From Odoribacter sp. AF15-53 (lineage in GTDB: Bacteria > Bacteroidota > Bacteroidia > Bacteroidales > Marinifilaceae), in assembly GCF_003479425.1 (NCBI RefSeq), contig NZ_QUHC01000009.1, positions 1-64,000 on the forward strand: a stretch of DNA of 64,000 bases, read 5' to 3'. Under the pieces are notes generated by a model. That model worked only from the letters and a program-made list of their open reading frames with translations. It ran no database searches and had not been told where the DNA came from. Shown here piece by piece: positions 53,117 to 61,664 of the stretch. The translations under genes and the position numbers were made by a program. Numbering within the stretch: position 1 is the first letter of the stretch; each line of letters opens with the position of its first letter.

Positions 53117-53144
53117 CTCTCATTAAACGATCGTTTAATGAGAG
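53117..53144. repeat. Perfect 28-bp palindrome covering the fecR start codon
   Basis: The palindrome starts CTCTCATT and ends AATGAGAG, with core AAACGATCGTTT. The fecR ATG (53138-53140) is within its right arm. It could be a dimeric repressor operator or an mRNA hairpin hiding the start codon. Confidence 0.9.
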
Positions 53145-54280
53145 AGATAGAGGATATTGATTTCTTGTTAATGCGCTACGTGTTAGGAGAAATGAATGAC
53201 GATGAAAAAGTGCTGGTGCGGGAGTGGATTGCGGCTGATGAAAAGCATGCGGAATATTACAAAGATTTTCAGATGTTTCACCTAAAAATGGAATGGGGGA
53301 TGCGTGCCAATGCGGTGGTACATGATTCTCTGACGCATCGGCGAGTGAAGGCACGGCAACGTCGTTTGCGGGTTTTGTATTGGAGTGTGGCATGCCTGAT
53401 CGTGTTGTTCAGTGTCGGGGGAATATTGTGGATGCTCCCGGAAGATGAACCCGTGTACGTGACGGAGAAAATTGAACCGGGTAAATCGAAGGCGGTACTT
53501 TACATGGCCTCCGGTGATGTGGTGAATGTTGACGGGCAGACGGGAGTCATGAAAGAGAAAGACGGAACCCGGATAGAGATTGACGGAAAGGAGGGAATTG
53601 CCTATCGGGTGACCGGGGGACAACAGCAAGAAGAAACACTTTCTAACCGGATCGTTATTCCTCGCGGGGGAGAATTTAAACTGATCTTGGCGGATGGGAC
53701 GGCTGTCTGGTTGAATTCCGATAGTGAATTATCTTACCCGACGGCCTTTGCCGGGCAGAAACGGGAGGTATTTTTGAGGGGTGAGGCTTATTTCGATGTG
53801 AAACCCGATAGCTTGCATCCTTTTATCGTGCATGTCGACGAGGTGCGGATTCAGGTACTTGGAACCCAGTTTAATATTAACACTTACGCGGAGGGAAGTA
53901 TCAAGACCGTTTTGGTCGAGGGAAGCGTGGATTTGAGAAATCGTGCGGGAGAACACGTGGTACTTACCCCGAACCGAATGGCGGATTACCGTACGGTGGA
54001 AGGTCGTTTCGAACTGACGGATGTAGACGTGCAGCCCCATGTGGCTTGGCGGGAGGGTAATTTTATATTTCAAAGCGAGTCCCTGGAGAGTATCATGAAT
54101 AAATTGTCCGTTTGGTATGATCTGAACGTGTTCTATGCTAATGAAGGGTTGCGGGATATACGTCTGTCGGGAAACTTGGAGCGATTCTCAGATGTCGGGA
54201 AACTGTTTTCCAAGTTCGAACAAATTTCGGAAGCCCGTTTTAAGATACAGGGGAAAAATGTGATAATCAGTAGTAATTAA
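53138..54280 (+). CDS. FecR-family anti-sigma factor
   Basis: The 380-residue protein has a cytoplasmic anti-sigma region (1-80, with the conserved LLMRYVLGEM start), a membrane segment near 84-104, and a periplasmic FecR domain (about 170-275, including NRIVIPRGGEFKLILADGT). The C-terminal DUF4974 domain covers about 305-380 (QSESLESIMNKLSVWYDLNV). It senses the signalling domain of the SusC-type transporter and holds the sigma factor inactive. The start codon lies in a palindrome. Confidence 0.93.
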   Translation: MREIEDIDFLLMRYVLGEMNDDEKVLVREWIAADEKHAEYYKDFQMFHLKMEWGMRANAVVHDSLTHRRVKARQRRLRVLYWSVACLIVLFSVGGILWMLPEDEPVYVTEKIEPGKSKAVLYMASGDVVNVDGQTGVMKEKDGTRIEIDGKEGIAYRVTGGQQQEETLSNRIVIPRGGEFKLILADGTAVWLNSDSELSYPTAFAGQKREVFLRGEAYFDVKPDSLHPFIVHVDEVRIQVLGTQFNINTYAEGSIKTVLVEGSVDLRNRAGEHVVLTPNRMADYRTVEGRFELTDVDVQPHVAWREGNFIFQSESLESIMNKLSVWYDLNVFYANEGLRDIRLSGNLERFSDVGKLFSKFEQISEARFKIQGKNVIISSN

Positions 54281-54296
54281 TGTGAGTGTGCAATAA

Positions 54297-54331
54297 AAAA
54301 AGATGAGGGTGTGCGACCACCTTCACCTTTT
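54297..54331 (+). terminator. Terminator-like hairpin after fecR
   Basis: An A-tract plus GATGAGGGTG pairs with CACCTTCACC plus a T-tract through perfect and wobble pairs around a 6-nt loop. It lies 17 bp after the fecR stop, so sigma/anti-sigma transcripts would mostly end here and susC needs its own promoter or read-through. Confidence 0.7.
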
Positions 54332-54403
54332 GAAATTAGTAAATGAATAGGTAACAAATATGGCTTGATCCTATTCTATTGTTTAATGTTCAAATACAAA
54401 TTT

Positions 54404-57400
54404 ATGAAATTGAAAGGACTTTATGCCTTATCAGGGGTAAAAATTTCTCAAATTACAAAGATCATGAGATTATTTACGATTTGTATGTTTGTTTTTGTGT
54501 TCGGAGCCTCCGCCAATAGCTTCTCGCAGAAACAGACTGTGACGTTGGACTTATATCAATGTGATGTAAGCACGTTATTTCAAGAAATCTGGAAACAGAC
54601 AGGTTTGCGTTTCGTGTACAATGACCGGGACGTGGCAAAAGTTGCCCGGTTTGACCTGCAGGTGAAGGATAAGGCCGTGGAGGAGGTACTGAAAGATGTT
54701 TTTCATGAAACAACATTAAGATGTACTTTCGACGGGGATGTGATTATGGTGATTGCCAGCAAACAACAGGCTGTTGCGGCCGACACGGTGAAAAAAGTGA
54801 CGGTGAAAGGAAAGGTGACGGATGAGGCGAAAAATCCTTTACCCGGTGTTACCGTGGTCGTGAAGATTCCGGGAATGGAGTCCAGCGCGATCGGTACGGC
54901 CACGGACATCGACGGGTTGTATGAATTGTCATGGGTGGATCAGAAAAATGCCTCTCTTGTGTTCACTTTTGTCGGGATGATAGCCCAAGAGGTGAAGTTT
55001 ACGAACCAGAAAGAGATTAACGTGGTATTGAAAGAGGACTCGAAAGAGGTTGAGGAGGTGGTCGTTACCGGATATTTCAATCGCACCAAACAGAGTTCCA
55101 CGGGAGCGGAGGTTTCCGTGAAAGGCGAGGAACTTCGGAAAGTGGGATCGTTAAATATGTTGCAGGCCATTTCGGCGTTCGATCCTTCCGTGCGCACGCT
55201 CCCGAACAATCAATGGGGTAGTGACCCGAACCATGTACCGGAGATTTCTATTCGAGGTGAGAATGGTTTTGATTTGAGAAGTTCAGCCGACGATTCTCGT
55301 TCTAACCCGAATGCCCCGTTGTATATCATGGATGGTATCGAGGTTTCCGCTACCACGGTATACGACTTGGATATGAACCGCGTGGAGGCGTTCTCTATTT
55401 TGAAAGATGCTTCGGCCACGGCCCTTTACGGGTCGAGAGGTGCCAACGGGGTTATCCTGATCACGACGGTCCGGCCTCGTTCCGGGGAGTTACGGGTATC
55501 CGTGAACGCTCGCTATGATATTTCAGCACCGGATTTGAGTGATTATAATTTGATGAATGCCCGTGAGAAGTTGCAGTACGAGAAATTGGCGGGAGTGTAC
55601 ACGAGTAAAGGAGGTCTGGAAGAACAGATGAATAAAGACGAGTTGTATAATAGTCGTCTGGAAGAGGTCGCACGCGGGGTAGACACGTATTGGCTGTCGA
55701 AGCCGTTGCGTACGTCAGTAAACCAGCGTTACAGTGTTTTCGTGGAAGGTGGTGACGAACACATGCGTTACGGGGTTGATTTGAAATATGATACGGATAA
55801 GGGAGTTATGAAAGGTTCCGGTCGCGAGCGTTGGGGGGCCAAGATAAATTTGAACTACAATTTAGATAATAAATTGATTGTCACGAATGATTTGAACGTG
55901 GATGACGTGAAAGGTGAAAATTCTCCTTACGGGGACTTCTCCCAGTACACGAAGTTGAACCCGTACGAACGGGAGAAAGATCCGGAAACGGGAGAACTTA
56001 TCCGTCGGTTTGCATCGAATAACCTGAAAAATCCTTTGTTGGATGCCACTTTACCGAACACGGATTATAATCGTTACACGGAAGTGAAGGATAATCTGAG
56101 TGTCGAATGGCGGGTAACATCTCATTTCCAGATCAAGGGATTGGCTGCATTGACCAAAAATATAACCAAGAATGATAAATATCGTTCGGCGGAGTCTTCG
56201 GAATTTGACACGCAGACAGACCCGAACCAGAAGGGAAGTTACACGATCAGTAATTCCACGACGATTAATTTCGACGCGAATCTCCGGTTCATGTACAACA
56301 ATGTATTCGCTGACAAGTACACGGTGAGCGCCGGTATCGGTAGCGAGCTTTCTACTTCGAATTTGACGGGAGAGGGTTTCACGGCCGTGGGATTCCTGAG
56401 CGACAGGTTGAAGAATATCCAGTATGCCCAACAGTTTAAGAAAGATTCGAAACCCACGGGAAGTTACGATAAGACGAAGATGGTGGGTTTCTTTGCCAAT
56501 TTGAACGTGGGGTATGATAATCGTTACTTCTTGGATGCTTCTTTCCGTACGGACGGTTCCAGCAAGTTCGGGCGTAATTCCCGTTTCGCTCCTTTCTGGT
56601 CGGTAGGTGCTGCCTGGAATCTGGACAAGGAATCTTTCTGGACGGGAACGGGATACATGAAGATTCGGGCTTCCGTGGGTAGCACGGGTACCACGAATTT
56701 CACGTCGGATCAGGCGTTAACTCAATATTTGTACCAAAGTACCTCGGAATATAACGGTATTTACGGTGCGGTGCTTTCCGCTTATGGTAACCCGTCGCTG
56801 AAATGGCAGAATACCCTGCAATACAATGCCGGTGTTGAGGCAAGTGTTTGGAGAAATATGATCGTGGTTAATTTCGATGCTTACTTGAAACGTACGCAAA
56901 ATCTGTTGTTGGACATTGATGTGGCTCCCTCTACCGGATTCTCTTCTTACAAGGAGAACATGGGATCAATTGATAATAAAGGTTTTGAAGCCCGTTTGCG
57001 CTTTAACCTGATTAATGATCGTTCTAGGGATATGACGTGGAACGTGACGATTGCCGCGGCTCATAATAAGAACGAGATCCGGAAATTGTCTACTGCCATG
57101 AAAAAAATGAACGAGGAAGCGTTGAAGTCCACCAATTCCAAGGGGGATACCACGATGTTCCGTTTGTACGAGGAGGGACGTTCCCAAAGTGCCTTGATGG
57201 TGGTACGTTCTCTGGGGATCGACCCGGCTACCGGTAACGAGATTTATATCAAGAAAGACGGTTCGTTGACTTACGAGTATGACGTGAACGATAAAGTGGA
57301 AGTGGGAGATGAGAACCCGAAATTCCAAGGGAATGTCCAGACGAATTTCTACTGGAAAGGGTTTAATCTTTATTTGTTATTCAATTACGAGTACGGGGCT

Positions 57401-57766
57401 AAGATTTACAATACCACGTTGGCCACGAAGGTGGAAGGAGCCGACCCGCTATATAACGCGGATAAACGTGTGCTGTACGACCGATGGAAAAAAGCGGGGG
57501 ATGTCGCCATGTTCCGGCGTATAGACGACACGAGTGATTTGTATCAAACGACCCGCTTGGTGCAGGATAATAATTTTATCAATCTTTCCAGCCTGTCTCT
57601 TTCTTATGACGTGCCGCAAGACATATTAACCAGAACTTTTATAGAACGGTGTAAGCTGACTTTCTCCATGACGGATGTATTCCGCATTTCCAGTATCAAA
57701 CAGGAACGGGGAACGTCTTATCCTTTCGCACGTTCATTTTCATTCGCGCTTAATCTAACATTTTAA
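54404..57766 (+). CDS. SusC/RagA TonB-dependent transporter with STN domain
   Basis: The transporter has about 1120 residues from the ATG at 54404; two upstream Mets (54365, 54386) are alternatives. A signal peptide is followed by the STN domain (about 55-120, VSTLFQEIWKQTGLRFVYN), which talks to FecR, then a carboxypeptidase D-regulatory-like domain (about 130-215). Next come the plug with the GSRGANGVILI motif and a beta-barrel ending SFSFALNLTF. With SusD it takes up an oligomer across the outer membrane. Substrate is unknown. Confidence 0.95.
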   Translation: MKLKGLYALSGVKISQITKIMRLFTICMFVFVFGASANSFSQKQTVTLDLYQCDVSTLFQEIWKQTGLRFVYNDRDVAKVARFDLQVKDKAVEEVLKDVFHETTLRCTFDGDVIMVIASKQQAVAADTVKKVTVKGKVTDEAKNPLPGVTVVVKIPGMESSAIGTATDIDGLYELSWVDQKNASLVFTFVGMIAQEVKFTNQKEINVVLKEDSKEVEEVVVTGYFNRTKQSSTGAEVSVKGEELRKVGSLNMLQAISAFDPSVRTLPNNQWGSDPNHVPEISIRGENGFDLRSSADDSRSNPNAPLYIMDGIEVSATTVYDLDMNRVEAFSILKDASATALYGSRGANGVILITTVRPRSGELRVSVNARYDISAPDLSDYNLMNAREKLQYEKLAGVYTSKGGLEEQMNKDELYNSRLEEVARGVDTYWLSKPLRTSVNQRYSVFVEGGDEHMRYGVDLKYDTDKGVMKGSGRERWGAKINLNYNLDNKLIVTNDLNVDDVKGENSPYGDFSQYTKLNPYEREKDPETGELIRRFASNNLKNPLLDATLPNTDYNRYTEVKDNLSVEWRVTSHFQIKGLAALTKNITKNDKYRSAESSEFDTQTDPNQKGSYTISNSTTINFDANLRFMYNNVFADKYTVSAGIGSELSTSNLTGEGFTAVGFLSDRLKNIQYAQQFKKDSKPTGSYDKTKMVGFFANLNVGYDNRYFLDASFRTDGSSKFGRNSRFAPFWSVGAAWNLDKESFWTGTGYMKIRASVGSTGTTNFTSDQALTQYLYQSTSEYNGIYGAVLSAYGNPSLKWQNTLQYNAGVEASVWRNMIVVNFDAYLKRTQNLLLDIDVAPSTGFSSYKENMGSIDNKGFEARLRFNLINDRSRDMTWNVTIAAAHNKNEIRKLSTAMKKMNEEALKSTNSKGDTTMFRLYEEGRSQSALMVVRSLGIDPATGNEIYIKKDGSLTYEYDVNDKVEVGDENPKFQGNVQTNFYWKGFNLYLLFNYEYGAKIYNTTLATKVEGADPLYNADKRVLYDRWKKAGDVAMFRRIDDTSDLYQTTRLVQDNNFINLSSLSLSYDVPQDILTRTFIERCKLTFSMTDVFRISSIKQERGTSYPFARSFSFALNLTF

Positions 57767-57776
57767 AAACTGATAT

Positions 57777-59174
57777 ATGAAGACACAGTTATTTATAATG
57801 GTTTGTTTGTTGTTTTCGTTGACCTCTTGCAATAAATGGCTGGATGTGGAGTTGGAAAATAAGGTGGACGAGGATAAATTGTTCAGCACAACCGAAGGGT
57901 TTAAGGAGGCCTTGGCGGGGGTGTATAGCCAGATGGCCGGGAAGAGTATGTACGGTCAGGCTCTCACGATGGAGTACGTGGATTTGATGGGGCAGTACTA
58001 TTCCTATAATTCAGTCGGTACCGCTTACACGTATTTCAAGGACTTTAAATATACGGACAAGACTGTGAAAAGTACGATTGCTTCCTTTTGGAACAATTTG
58101 TATAGTTGTATTGCTGCCGCTAATAATATTTTGAACTGGGCGGACAAAAACGCGGGAGTTTTGACCGGGACCGACCGGGATCAGGTTCGCGGAGAAGCGT
58201 TGGCTTTGCGGGCATTCCTGCATTTTGACTTGTATCGTTTGTTTTGTCCGGATGTGAAATTTTCACCCCAGACGGAAGGAATTCCTTATAACAAGGAGTT
58301 CGGGGTTGCTTTACCCCCGATGTACACGGTTGAGGAAATCGTGCAGTTGATTATCAACGATTTGAAAGAGGCGGAAACCTTGCTGGCGAATGACCCGATT
58401 GTTTCTACCGTACCCTACACGTTGGATACGAAGAATGACGCGGATAAATATGTTGCCCGGATAAACCTGTACGGGGTGAAAGCCATGCTGGCGAGGGCTT
58501 ATCAGGCAAAAGGGGATAACGTGAAGGCTGTCGATTACGCGAAAGAGGTGATCGAGAGCGGTAAGTTCCGTTTGCTTGAATTTTCCAGCGTGGACCAGAC
58601 GGAGGCAGCGACGGACGTGTTGTTTTCGGACGAACATATCTTTTCTTTGCGCAACAAGGATTTGAAGGATTACAGCGAGAAGTTACATCGTGATGAGAAA
58701 AAGGATGGAGCCACGCAAGCCAAACCGTTACCGTTTGGAAGTTATTATAACTGGTACGAGGGGAATAATGATGATGTCCGGTATTCGAAATGGTTTAACT
58801 TGGGCGATTTCATGAAATATTACATGGCTAACACGGATCTCTTTTTCCGCAAGATGCCGATGATCAAGCTTTCCGAGATGTACCTGATCGTGGCCGAGTG
58901 TTCTTTTGACACGGATTCGGATGTGTCTTTGGAGTATTTGAACATGTTGCGTGACCACCGGATTCGGAATCACGTGCATCTGCAATACCTGTCTAAAGAG
59001 TCGATTCAGGACGAGATGCGCCGGGAATACTTGGGTGAAGGACAAATGTGGTACGTGATGAAACGGAATAATCTGAAAATCGAGACCGGTTCGGCAGATG
59101 GAAGCATTGAACCTTCGGATGTGGTGTACGTGTTCCCGATGCCTGATGCCGAGATAGAAGACGGACATAGATAG
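57777..59174 (+). CDS. SusD/RagB substrate-binding lipoprotein
   Basis: The 465-residue surface lipoprotein has a signal ending FSLTSC (Cys18). Helical SusD fold marks are CNKWLDVELENKV, ALALRAFLHFDLYRLF near 140 and a C-terminal RREYLGEGQMWYVMKRNN. It forms the lid on the SusC barrel and captures substrate. It follows susC by 10 bp. Confidence 0.94.
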   Translation: MKTQLFIMVCLLFSLTSCNKWLDVELENKVDEDKLFSTTEGFKEALAGVYSQMAGKSMYGQALTMEYVDLMGQYYSYNSVGTAYTYFKDFKYTDKTVKSTIASFWNNLYSCIAAANNILNWADKNAGVLTGTDRDQVRGEALALRAFLHFDLYRLFCPDVKFSPQTEGIPYNKEFGVALPPMYTVEEIVQLIINDLKEAETLLANDPIVSTVPYTLDTKNDADKYVARINLYGVKAMLARAYQAKGDNVKAVDYAKEVIESGKFRLLEFSSVDQTEAATDVLFSDEHIFSLRNKDLKDYSEKLHRDEKKDGATQAKPLPFGSYYNWYEGNNDDVRYSKWFNLGDFMKYYMANTDLFFRKMPMIKLSEMYLIVAECSFDTDSDVSLEYLNMLRDHRIRNHVHLQYLSKESIQDEMRREYLGEGQMWYVMKRNNLKIETGSADGSIEPSDVVYVFPMPDAEIEDGHR

Positions 59175-59199
59175 AATTAATCTTTTAATACGTAGAAAT

Positions 59200-59943
59200 A
59201 TGAGTAAATTAATATACCTGTTTGCTGTTATCTATATCATAATCTCGTTTGCCGGGTGCGATCAGGATATAGATTACCCTTACGAGGGGAAAGACCGGAT
59301 TCAGTTCAAGCACTTTTCCGTGGTGAATAACAAACGTGTTTACACGGATTCGGTGGTATTTTCATTCGGTTTGTTGAGTGATACGATTCACGTGGACACG
59401 GCGAAAATCGTGATGGAGTACTTGGGTAAGGGATCGGATCAGGCACGTACCTATAACGTGAAAATCGTGGCGGATTCCACGACTGCCGTGGAAGGAACCC
59501 ATTACGAGGCCTTCCCGGAGGTGCAGACATTCCGTCCCGATAAACTGACGGATACGTTGCGTATCGTGGTTTACCGGGATCATTTGAGTAAGAGTTTCGC
59601 TAATCCCAAAAACGAGAGTTTGTATTTGCGGTTGGAGGAAAGCGAGGATTTCGATCTGGGCTTACGGGGCGGGATCAGTATGAGAGTGTTGTTGAACGAT
59701 TATTTGTCCCAACCAAGCTGGTGGACAGGTCACGGGGGATTGGGATATTTCCACCCGAAGAAATGGCGTATCCTGATTTCTTTTAATGCGGATTATGCCA
59801 AATCGAATTGCTCGTTCAACCAGAACAACGAGGGGAGAACGTATGCCCAAGGATTGGATAGCTATTTGAGAAACGTACCCACGTACGACGACGAGACAGG
59901 TATGCGCCTTTACCTGACTTACATGCAGGAAGTCGAGAAATAG
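59200..59943 (+). CDS. DUF4843 lipoprotein
   Basis: The 247-residue protein has a lipoprotein signal (YIIISFAGC, Cys20) and a DUF4843 body (DSVVFSFGLL, VEYLGKGSDQ-like region, VEGTHYEAFPEV, LYLRLEESEDF). DUF4843 proteins are carried by many SusC/SusD loci of Odoribacteraceae-type genomes and are surface accessory lipoproteins of unknown binding. It is 25 bp after susD. Confidence 0.88.
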   Translation: MSKLIYLFAVIYIIISFAGCDQDIDYPYEGKDRIQFKHFSVVNNKRVYTDSVVFSFGLLSDTIHVDTAKIVMEYLGKGSDQARTYNVKIVADSTTAVEGTHYEAFPEVQTFRPDKLTDTLRIVVYRDHLSKSFANPKNESLYLRLEESEDFDLGLRGGISMRVLLNDYLSQPSWWTGHGGLGYFHPKKWRILISFNADYAKSNCSFNQNNEGRTYAQGLDSYLRNVPTYDDETGMRLYLTYMQEVEK

Positions 59944-59968
59944 GATGTTGAAAAATAATTGATAAATT

Positions 59969-61639
59969 ATGAATTTGAAGAATATATGTTGTTTTTTTGT
60001 CATGGCATTGTTTTTCTATGCATGCTATGATGACAAGGGAAATTACGATTACCGGGAGATCAACGAGATCACGGTGGAAGGAATCGAAGCCTCGTATGCC
60101 AGAGACGTGGACGATAGTTTGCGTATTTACCCCGTCTTGAAGGGAACGATGTACGAGGACACGTCACGTTTCACGTATCGCTGGGAGGCTGCCGGTCGGA
60201 AGTTAGCCGAGACGTATAACTTGGAGATACAGGTGGATATGGTGCCGGGAGAGCGGTCATGCCGATTCGTGGTTAAGGACAAGGAAACCGAGGTCGAAAA
60301 GTATCATCGTTTCACGTTGAACGTGAGTTCTTCCACGGCAGGCGATCTGATCACGGTGTTGAGTAAATACCAGGGACGGGCGGAGTTGTCCTATCTGCGT
60401 TTGGATAAACCTTCAAACTGGGCGATTAATTATTTCATGGATCGTTACGAGGCCCCGCTGGGTGTCGAGCCGAAACAGTTACGGATTTTGTATGCCGAGG
60501 CAAGTCGTTGCCAACCTTTCGTGAACGCTTATGGCCGGATGATGGTTTTGGCGGATAACCGGGTGAGTTTGCTGGATAAGAGTACGTTGATGCAGGACAC
60601 GCTGAACCCTTACTTGACGGGCGAGGCTTACACCGGACTGGCTTCTTATCCACCACCAGATATTGAGGGATACGAAAGTCAATATTTAGTGGAAGAGGGA
60701 ATTTCTATCTGGAGGGGTAATCCCTATGGTGCTTCATTTCAACAAATGACATATTTTGCCGAGATTTCTGGAGGAACCTTGTATACAGCGGTTTTGGCTC
60801 CTAGTATCTGGACCCCAAGTTATTCGTATAAAAGTAAAAGTCCCCATAAAGGAGTGCTTTCGGCTTTCGGTTTCTGGGATGGGATGAACCCGACGGCCGA
60901 TTCGCCTACCCTGATTAACATGGGTTATAGTTGTGGTGATCTTATTTTGTTTGATAAAACTTATGGTCGGTTTGTATATGGTAGTGCTTACGGTGGCGTG
61001 AAGGAGATTAAAAAGGCCGATTTTAAATATTTTGAAGGGTACAATCTGTTGTGGGGGAGTGCCACGAATATGGCAGACGATGCCTGCGTGGCCGTGTTGA
61101 ATGACGGGGATAATTGTCGTCTGGTATTGTTTAAAACCGGAAAGGAAGAGGAAAACGAGAAAAATACCACGAAGAAATGGGTTGCAGATATTGCCGCCGG
61201 TAACTTGATCAAATCGACGACGAAATTCTACTGTATGAAATACACGAATTACATGTTCTTCGTGACGGACGGTAGTCTTTACCTCTACAATCTACTGGAT
61301 ATCCAGAGTGGTATGGCCCCGAATGCTCGTAATCTGGTGGCGAAATTGACGGATCTCGGTTATGATGCAACTGCCGTTATCACGGATATTTGCGTGTCTC
61401 GGACAGAGAAAACTCTTTTGTTAGGTGTTTCGCGTTATGGGAATGACACGGAGGCTGCCGGGGAAGAAGCAAAGGGTGATTTGTTGTACTTTGACCTGAA
61501 CAGTAGTACGTTGGGCGTTCAGTATAACGAGGGGAAATCTTACAAGGGTATTTCCGGAATCCCGGTAGACGTGGAGATCAAATACCAGACGCATTGGCGT
61601 GATGGTATGTTTAAGGGTGAACTGAAAGATAATATTTAA
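59969..61639 (+). CDS. PKD-like family lipoprotein
   Basis: The 556-residue lipoprotein (signal ending ALFFYAC, Cys17) has an N-terminal PKD-like beta domain (YRWEAAGRKLAETYNLEIQV) followed by a long beta-propeller-like region with repeated FF/YLYN and GDL motifs. It is the usual partner of DUF4843 proteins in such loci. It probably helps capture substrate at the surface. It is 25 bp after its neighbour. Confidence 0.85.
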   Translation: MNLKNICCFFVMALFFYACYDDKGNYDYREINEITVEGIEASYARDVDDSLRIYPVLKGTMYEDTSRFTYRWEAAGRKLAETYNLEIQVDMVPGERSCRFVVKDKETEVEKYHRFTLNVSSSTAGDLITVLSKYQGRAELSYLRLDKPSNWAINYFMDRYEAPLGVEPKQLRILYAEASRCQPFVNAYGRMMVLADNRVSLLDKSTLMQDTLNPYLTGEAYTGLASYPPPDIEGYESQYLVEEGISIWRGNPYGASFQQMTYFAEISGGTLYTAVLAPSIWTPSYSYKSKSPHKGVLSAFGFWDGMNPTADSPTLINMGYSCGDLILFDKTYGRFVYGSAYGGVKEIKKADFKYFEGYNLLWGSATNMADDACVAVLNDGDNCRLVLFKTGKEEENEKNTTKKWVADIAAGNLIKSTTKFYCMKYTNYMFFVTDGSLYLYNLLDIQSGMAPNARNLVAKLTDLGYDATAVITDICVSRTEKTLLLGVSRYGNDTEAAGEEAKGDLLYFDLNSSTLGVQYNEGKSYKGISGIPVDVEIKYQTHWRDGMFKGELKDNI

Positions 61640-61664
61640 GTCGGAAAACTTAATATAGGATATT

